The position numbers were made by a program, and so were the translations under genes. From an uncultured Erysipelotrichaceae bacterium (lineage in GTDB: Bacteria > Bacillota_I > Bacilli_A > RF39 > UBA660): DNA of 19,261 nt. Positions 14,983 to 19,261 of the stretch are shown piece by piece; position 1 is the stretch's first letter, and each line of letters opens with the position of its first letter. The stretch is taken from NCBI GenBank assembly GCA_902766815.1, contig CACXEZ010000028.1:1-19261 (forward strand), read 5' to 3'. The notes below the pieces were generated by a model. The model did not search any database and had not been told where the DNA came from. It was given only the letters and a program-made list of their open reading frames with translations.

Positions 14983-16379
14983 TGAAAACTAAATTAAAGT
15001 TTATTCCTTTATTAATACTGCTAATAATAATAACTTTAAGCATTGGGTATTCAGCATTTAACAAAAATTTAATTGTCAGTGATATTGGCGCAGAAGTAAG
15101 AATCAAAGCCGATATTAGAATTAGTGGCATTAGTATAGATAATACTAATAATGTAACAAGTTACTACGAAAACTATGATGTTCATAGTGTTAGTAGTAAG
15201 GTTCAGCTACCAAGTACAAACTCGGAAATAACCTATAAAATCAGTGTTACCAATTTTGGAAGTGCCAATATGGGAATATATACCATAAATGGACTTCCAA
15301 ATAATTTGGAATATACACTGTCTAACTACCAACTAAAAGATAAAATATGTGATACAAATAATAACTGCAATTTAGGAATCACTAAAGAATTTTATATCAC
15401 CATTAAATATACAGAAAATGGTTATAACGAGGAAAATGTAGATTATAATATTAATTTAGATTTTGACTTTAGGCAAATATATACTATTTCATATACACTT
15501 AATGGTGGTACAAATCCTGATAAACAAAAAAGCGAATTTATTGATGGAGAAGAAATCGATATATTATCTCCTACCAAAAATAATTCTATATTTGATGGAT
15601 GGTATGAAGAACAGGATTTTAGTGGTAATAAAGTGAGTGTAATATCCAACAGACACAACGATATAGAATTATATGCCAAATGGAATTATATTATATATTT
15701 TCAACTACCACCAGATTGGAAAGGAACTAATGTAAATATATACTTATATAATGGAGATAAAGTAAATGCATCATGGCCAGGTAAGAATACAACATTAATA
15801 AATTCAGAATTAAAAATATATTCTTATACCCTTTCTGAAGAAGAAATTGATGCTTATGAGAAAATAATCTTTACAAATATAGGTAGTAGTACTGAAAAAT
15901 CAGCACGACAAACTATAGACTTAGAATATACACCAAATTTGATTGGTAAAATTTTTGTACCAGAATTGTACTCTTCTGATAATGAAACAAGAGTATTTTC
16001 AACCGAATACAATAGTATTGCCCCTAATCTATATCTTTGGTTCAGAAACGCAAGTGGAAATGATACCCCATGTGGTAGTTGGCCTGGAACACAGATGACC
16101 GATAGAATTAGTGGAAATGGGTATCAAGCAATTATTAATCGTAATAATTGTAATATGATGATTTTCAATGTGAATGGTATTCAGACGGAAGATTTACAGG
16201 TCACAGCATATCAAGATTTAACATATCAGATAATAAGTTGGAAAAATCAAAAAATTACAAGATTTTATTATTTAGGAAGTTGGCATAATTACGAAGATTG
16301 GTTAGACTCCGAATATGATGTTTGGAAACAGGGGGACTACATTAGCTTTCAACAGGCTAAAGAAAAATTTGGCTATTAA
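14982..16379 (+). CDS. SipW-dependent surface protein with InlB-type repeat and two CBM26-like starch-binding modules
   Basis: 465 residues. The leader (about 1-25) ends SIGYSAFNK, the same site as in the first gene of the cluster. Residues 36-165 form a beta-rich domain with a Cys pair (123/129). An InlB B-repeat lies at about 168-234 (YTISYTLNGGTN ... FDGWYEEQ ... ELYAKWN). A first CBM26-like module follows at about 238-316 (VNIYLYNGDK, ASWPGKNTTL, KIIFTN, TIDLEY), then a second at about 348-415 (LYLWFRNASG, CGSWPGTQMT, NMMIFNVNGI). The WPG motif and flanking aromatic residues are typical of starch-binding modules. Cys364/Cys390 may bond. No LPXTG or hydrolase domain is seen. The protein probably binds starch or glycogen at the cell surface as part of the SipW-exported structure. 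Confidence 0.82.
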   Translation: MKTKLKFIPLLILLIIITLSIGYSAFNKNLIVSDIGAEVRIKADIRISGISIDNTNNVTSYYENYDVHSVSSKVQLPSTNSEITYKISVTNFGSANMGIYTINGLPNNLEYTLSNYQLKDKICDTNNNCNLGITKEFYITIKYTENGYNEENVDYNINLDFDFRQIYTISYTLNGGTNPDKQKSEFIDGEEIDILSPTKNNSIFDGWYEEQDFSGNKVSVISNRHNDIELYAKWNYIIYFQLPPDWKGTNVNIYLYNGDKVNASWPGKNTTLINSELKIYSYTLSEEEIDAYEKIIFTNIGSSTEKSARQTIDLEYTPNLIGKIFVPELYSSDNETRVFSTEYNSIAPNLYLWFRNASGNDTPCGSWPGTQMTDRISGNGYQAIINRNNCNMMIFNVNGIQTEDLQVTAYQDLTYQIISWKNQKITRFYYLGSWHNYEDWLDSEYDVWKQGDYISFQQAKEKFGY

Positions 16380-16463
16380 AATTTAAAGTATTATTATAAT
16401 AGAGTTTAGAGAAAAAAAGTAAAAAAAGATATCTATTAAAAAATCCAGTCAAAAATTTTGGTT

Positions 16464-16517
16464 CTTCACGATTTAGTGGGGAGTTTTAGTAACATTTCTT
16501 CACGAACTGGTGGGGAG
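16464..16517. repeat. Two direct copies of a 20-bp motif in the left end
   Basis: CTTCACGATTTAGTGGGGAG (16464-16483) and CTTCACGAACTGGTGGGGAG (16498-16517) match at 17 of 20 positions, start-to-start 34 bp apart. Subterminal repeats of this sort are common transposase-binding sites. Confidence 0.7.
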
Positions 16518-16524
16518 TGGCATA

Positions 16525-16564
16525 GGGTTAAGGTTAAGGCTAATTATTTATCCTTAACCCTTTT
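16525..16564 (+). terminator. Hairpin terminator inside the mobile element
   Basis: GGGTTAAGG (16525-16533) pairs with CCTTAACCC (16552-16560), followed by TTTT. The second GGTTAAGG just inside offers an alternative pairing. It is the first plausible stop for transcription coming from the SipW cluster, which has none of its own. Confidence 0.6.
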
Positions 16565-16575
16565 CAATTATGTAT

Positions 16576-16643
16576 AAAACTTTTAATTTAATCAATGGTA
16601 AAATTAATTCGCTATGCTCACCATTGACAAAATTAAAAGTTTT
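16576..16643. repeat. 24-bp inverted repeat forming a long hairpin in the mobile element
   Basis: Arms 16576-16599 and 16620-16643 match at 22 of 24 positions (both carry AAAACTTTTAATTT and TCAATGGT or complements) around a 20-nt loop. It may be a structural element of the parent insertion sequence. Confidence 0.75.
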
Positions 16644-16831
16644 ATTATTTTCAAAAATAACAAATTATGAAATTTATAAAAATTTCAAAAATTAAGGTTC
16701 AACAGCAACAAAAAAATGGGTATTAAAAATATTTCACTTAAAATACCTGTTTTTGTCTTTTATTATAATAGTTTGCAAAAATTTGGCTCCCTACTAAAAA
16801 TTGTTGAACCAAAATTTTTGACTGGATTTTT

Positions 16832-17075
16832 AGATTTCAGAAAAATTATTCAAAATCAAAAAAGAAATATCACTTTTGGTTTCTTTGATCTTTATTTGAG
16901 GTTCAAGATCCTTTAAATTTGGAGAATCAGAAGAAGAAAGTATTGCTCTTTTTGATATTTTGTTGTTGATAATCTAGCACTATTTATAAAGGTATATGTT
17001 TACATTGAGCAAAATATTTTTATAGAATGATACTTAAGTATTGTGTAAAAAAATCATACAAAAATCAAAAAAATG
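16832..17075. other. Gene-free stretch downstream of the mobile element
   Basis: Only short open frames without SD are present here. The minus strand is open for about 46 codons (roughly 16833-16973), ending next to the right inverted repeat, but has no start codon. It may be a decayed gene end carried with the element; I assign no function. Confidence 0.4.
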
Positions 17076-17103
17076 TTGACAAAACAAAGAAAATAACTAT
17101 AAT
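17076..17103 (+). promoter_or_regulatory. Sigma-A promoter upstream of a broken small ORF
   Basis: TTGACA (17076-17081) and TATAAT (17098-17103) with a 16-bp spacer, followed by an SD (GGTGA, 17116-17120 region) and ATG at 17125. It may also feed the VWA-protein gene, since no terminator is seen between. Confidence 0.7.
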
Positions 17104-17124
17104 AGTAAACACTCTGGTGATACT

Positions 17125-17231
17125 ATGAAGAAAAAATAAAAAGAATATTGTTACTTTTAACAATACTAATCGTATCAGTAATAGTTCTTAATATTTATGA
17201 AAATAACAAAAAAAATATAACAAACAGATAA
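17125..17231 (+). pseudogene. Frameshifted small membrane protein ORF
   Basis: A good promoter and SD lead to ATG 17125, but the frame reads only MKKK and stops (TAA 17137-17139). One extra A in the preceding A-run would join it to an open frame from 17136 to 17231 reading IKRILLLLTILIVSVIVLNI and a charged tail, a typical short membrane anchor. So this looks like a gene broken by a single-base loss in a homopolymer, by a sequencing error, or one read through transcript slippage. The following 200 bases have several fragments of open frame and may be the decayed remainder. The family is not recognised. Confidence 0.4.
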
Positions 17232-17475
17232 TAAATGGAAAGAGCATATCGACGAATCTAGTAGATGGAAAAGTTATCAATATTATGTCAAAAAGAAAAA
17301 AGATTTACTTATAATAAATATTGATGGATGACTGAAAAAAAGATATAAGTATGTCGATTAATAAAATGTATATAAAATTCACTATAAATAAAAAATAAAA
17401 ATATAACTACTTGATAATAAAAATAGTATTAACTAGCAGAAATTTAATATATAAAAGAAAAGGAGTGAAAAGATC

Positions 17476-19261
17476 ATGAAAAGAATAAATGGTAGAAGAA
17501 AAATTAATAAAATTTTATCGATTTTTGCGATTTTTGTTTGTGTTTTCCTAATTTATGGAATTTGGCAAAATGTACAAGCAGAAGATACTAATGGTAAAAT
17601 TGAACTTACAAAAACTGCTACCAAAACTTATGAAGGGGCAGATGAAAATAATGAAGAAGAAGGGAGGGTTACACAAGTAAGCTTAAATGTGAACGCTAAT
17701 CCATATAGTATATCTGAAGAAACAATGCCGGAATTGGATATTATTTTGGTTGTTGATGGTTCCGGTAGTATGAAGTACAATGTTAGTGGTAGTCAGAATA
17801 ATAATGTTCCTGAAAGTGAGCAAAGAATTACTCTTGCTAAAGAAGCAGCAAAGAACTTTGCCGAAACATTAATGGATAGTAGTTGTACTAGTACGAAAGA
17901 TGCAAACGGAGAATGTAAAGTTCGTATTGGTGTAATTGAGTTTGGAAGTGATATCAAGAATACACAAAATTTAACGGGAGTTCAATCTAATATCACAGGC
18001 ACAAATGGAAGTATATCAAAATGGAATGCTAATGGTGGTACAAATTTACATGCCGGTATTCAAGCAGCTAATACTATGTTTCAAAATTATGGAAGAAGTA
18101 GTGCAAAAAAATTAGTTATTTTCTTAACAGATGGTATTCCTACATACTTTTATTACAAAAATAGCTCTGGAAATAATGTTATAGCTGGTTCAGGTAATGC
18201 TGATGATGCAAAACGTGTTTGCGTTGCTTATGATAGATGGGGATATTGTGATAAATATCAATATATTAAACCATCCGAAGCTGCTAAAGCAGAATTAAAT
18301 GATTTAAAGAATACATATTCTAATGCTGATGTTTATGCAATTGCTTTTGGAGATGAAGATGCATTTAGTTCATTAGAAAATATCAATCCAAAAGATACTA
18401 CTTCCACAAATCATACATATGAAAATTATAAGGCTTTATCTGGAAAAGAGTTAAAGAATAAATTTAAAGATATTGCAGAAAGTGTTAAAAATGCAATTGG
18501 TACAAATAGTATTGTAACTGATATTATTCCAATGGAATTTCAATTAACAAATGCTTCTAAGGAATTATTGGAGTCAATGGAAGGTGTAACACTAGAAGAA
18601 ATAGAAGTTAAAAATGAAGATGGAACAGTTATAGGAACAAAAACAAAAATTACTTGGGATATTGGAACCATTAATGCTAATAATCCTATTAATCTAACTT
18701 ATGAAGTGGAAACATTGCCAGAATATTATGGAAGTATTTATACGAACGAAACTGCTATCTTACACACAAAAGTTGAAGAAGATAATCCATATTATGATAA
18801 TACTGATTTAGATCTTGAATTTGATCGACCAATTACATTGATTCCTATTTTTGTAAATGATGATCATTATGACGATGATAAGTTCAAAAGTTATCAAGAT
18901 TACAATGGTACAACTATTAAGGGAATATCTATTTTAAATAATGATAATAATAAAGATGAAAATAGAAGAGTTGCTGCTGATACCATCCTTAATGATACAA
19001 TAATAATTAATACTAATGAAACTGTGGTAATGACTTCTGACAACATTTATAAGATCTACAAAGATAGTAAGTTACAAGGTACACTCGTTATGAATAATGA
19101 TGGAACATTTACCTTTGATGCAGAAGAAGGGATAAGTGGAGAAGTAACATTTACTTATTATATTAAAACTACTGTTAGTCCTGCTATCAAAGTTGGTAAT
19201 AATATCATTACGGAGGTAAGGAGTAAAAATGCCATTGTTACTTTAAATATTAAAGAGCGTG
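17476..19261 (+). CDS. VWA-domain surface adhesin-like protein, 3' end beyond the window
   Basis: Open from ATG 17476 (SD AAAAGGAGTGA) to the window edge: 595 codons without a stop. A signal/anchor segment lies at about 11-34 (INKILSIFAIFVCVFLIYGI). A von Willebrand factor A domain follows (about 85-340) with an intact metal-binding site: DGSGS (94-98), Thr189 in GGTN and Asp219 in LTDG. Four cysteines sit within it (137, 147, 249, 258). Then come beta-rich segments (about 345-460 and 480-595); the last, GTLVMNNDGTFTFDAEEG, resembles a Big_9/cadherin-like repeat. VWA proteins of this shape act as adhesins or pilus tips in Gram-positive bacteria. Any sorting signal (LPXTG) would be past the window. 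It follows the SipW and pilin surface systems. Confidence 0.88.
   Translation, partial: MKRINGRRKINKILSIFAIFVCVFLIYGIWQNVQAEDTNGKIELTKTATKTYEGADENNEEEGRVTQVSLNVNANPYSISEETMPELDIILVVDGSGSMKYNVSGSQNNNVPESEQRITLAKEAAKNFAETLMDSSCTSTKDANGECKVRIGVIEFGSDIKNTQNLTGVQSNITGTNGSISKWNANGGTNLHAGIQAANTMFQNYGRSSAKKLVIFLTDGIPTYFYYKNSSGNNVIAGSGNADDAKRVCVAYDRWGYCDKYQYIKPSEAAKAELNDLKNTYSNADVYAIAFGDEDAFSSLENINPKDTTSTNHTYENYKALSGKELKNKFKDIAESVKNAIGTNSIVTDIIPMEFQLTNASKELLESMEGVTLEEIEVKNEDGTVIGTKTKITWDIGTINANNPINLTYEVETLPEYYGSIYTNETAILHTKVEEDNPYYDNTDLDLEFDRPITLIPIFVNDDHYDDDKFKSYQDYNGTTIKGISILNNDNNKDENRRVAADTILNDTIIINTNETVVMTSDNIYKIYKDSKLQGTLVMNNDGTFTFDAEEGISGEVTFTYYIKTTVSPAIKVGNNIITEVRSKNAIVTLNIKER

Larger units (their letters stand above)
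16439..16831. mobile_element. Non-autonomous insertion element (MITE-like) with 45-bp inverted ends
   Basis: Left end 16439-16483 and right end 16787-16831 are inverted copies. The outer 26 bases match perfectly (they include AATCCAGTCAAAAATTTTGG) and the inner 19 differ at about six positions, ending GTGGGGAG versus GTAGGGAG. Between them lie hairpins at 16525-16560 and 16576-16643 but no transposase gene. Length and structure fit a deletion derivative of an insertion sequence. The GGTTCTTCAC start inside the left arm recalls ISL3-family termini, but this family call is a guess. No target-site duplication is obvious. Confidence 0.7.

Noticed and set aside
16439..16831. CRISPR array or phase-variable invertible promoter
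   Set aside because: There are no regularly spaced repeats with unique spacers. The inverted ends could in principle allow inversion, but there is no recombinase gene and no outward promoter inside, so a MITE is the simpler reading.
16716..16916. A 66-codon plus-strand open frame
   Set aside because: It has no SD and reads straight through the right inverted repeat of the mobile element; a chance frame in AT-rich repeat DNA.
16833..16973. A 46-codon open stretch on the minus strand that looks somewhat protein-like
   Set aside because: No start codon or SD, and closed by stops on both sides. It may be a decayed gene end, but cannot be called a gene.
17218..17475. A second small gene before the VWA protein
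   Set aside because: Only short fragments of open frame, in different frames, none with an SD; probably remains of the broken ORF.

Overview
The window looks like chromosomal DNA of an anaerobic, very AT-rich member of the Bacillota (low-GC Gram-positive lineage), probably host-associated. The reasons are: strong SD sites and TTGACA/TATAAT promoters; TGA used as a stop, so the standard bacterial code; a dacB-spmA-spmB spore-maturation operon; an oxygen-sensitive class III ribonucleotide reductase; and a surface-protein cluster exported through a SipW-type signal peptidase. I cannot name the genus from sequence alone.

Layout. (1) 1-2103: a D-Ala-D-Ala carboxypeptidase whose 5' part is missing at the window edge, then overlapping spmA and spmB, closed by a strong hairpin terminator shared with a tiny Asn/Ser-rich convergent gene (2118-2246, minus). 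(2) 2247-2741: a long, almost purely A/T spacer. (3) 2742-5879: a consensus promoter drives the anaerobic ribonucleotide reductase operon. Here NrdD is split: the large ORF stops after its zinc-cysteine region, and the glycyl-radical tail is a separate 58-residue gene with its own SD, followed one base later by the activase nrdG. (4) 5961-9617: a bidirectional terminator, a PilB/GspE-type ATPase on the minus strand, and divergent from it two prepilin-like genes (the second carries an InlB-type repeat) plus a SPOR-like membrane protein. The two directions use overlapping promoters. (5) 9643-11653: yidD, a CobW/COG0523 metallochaperone GTPase, tRNA-Arg(CCT) and an ASCH-domain protein.

(6) 11970-16379: a SipW cluster with a small secreted protein, a polytopic ER/SipW-type signal peptidase, a DUF5305-like membrane protein and a 465-residue secreted protein with an InlB-type repeat and two starch-binding (CBM26-like) modules. 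Both exported proteins share the same SIG-F/Y-SAF leader end, which fits cleavage by the co-encoded peptidase. (7) 16380-17475: no intact gene. It holds a roughly 390-bp non-autonomous mobile element with 45-bp inverted ends and internal hairpins, and a broken small membrane-protein ORF. (8) 17476 to the window edge: the 5' part of a large VWA-domain surface protein.

The most noteworthy item is the split class III ribonucleotide reductase with the radical-bearing glycine on its own small polypeptide. The second is the SipW cluster that appears to build a starch-binding cell-surface structure next to a second, pilin-type surface system.
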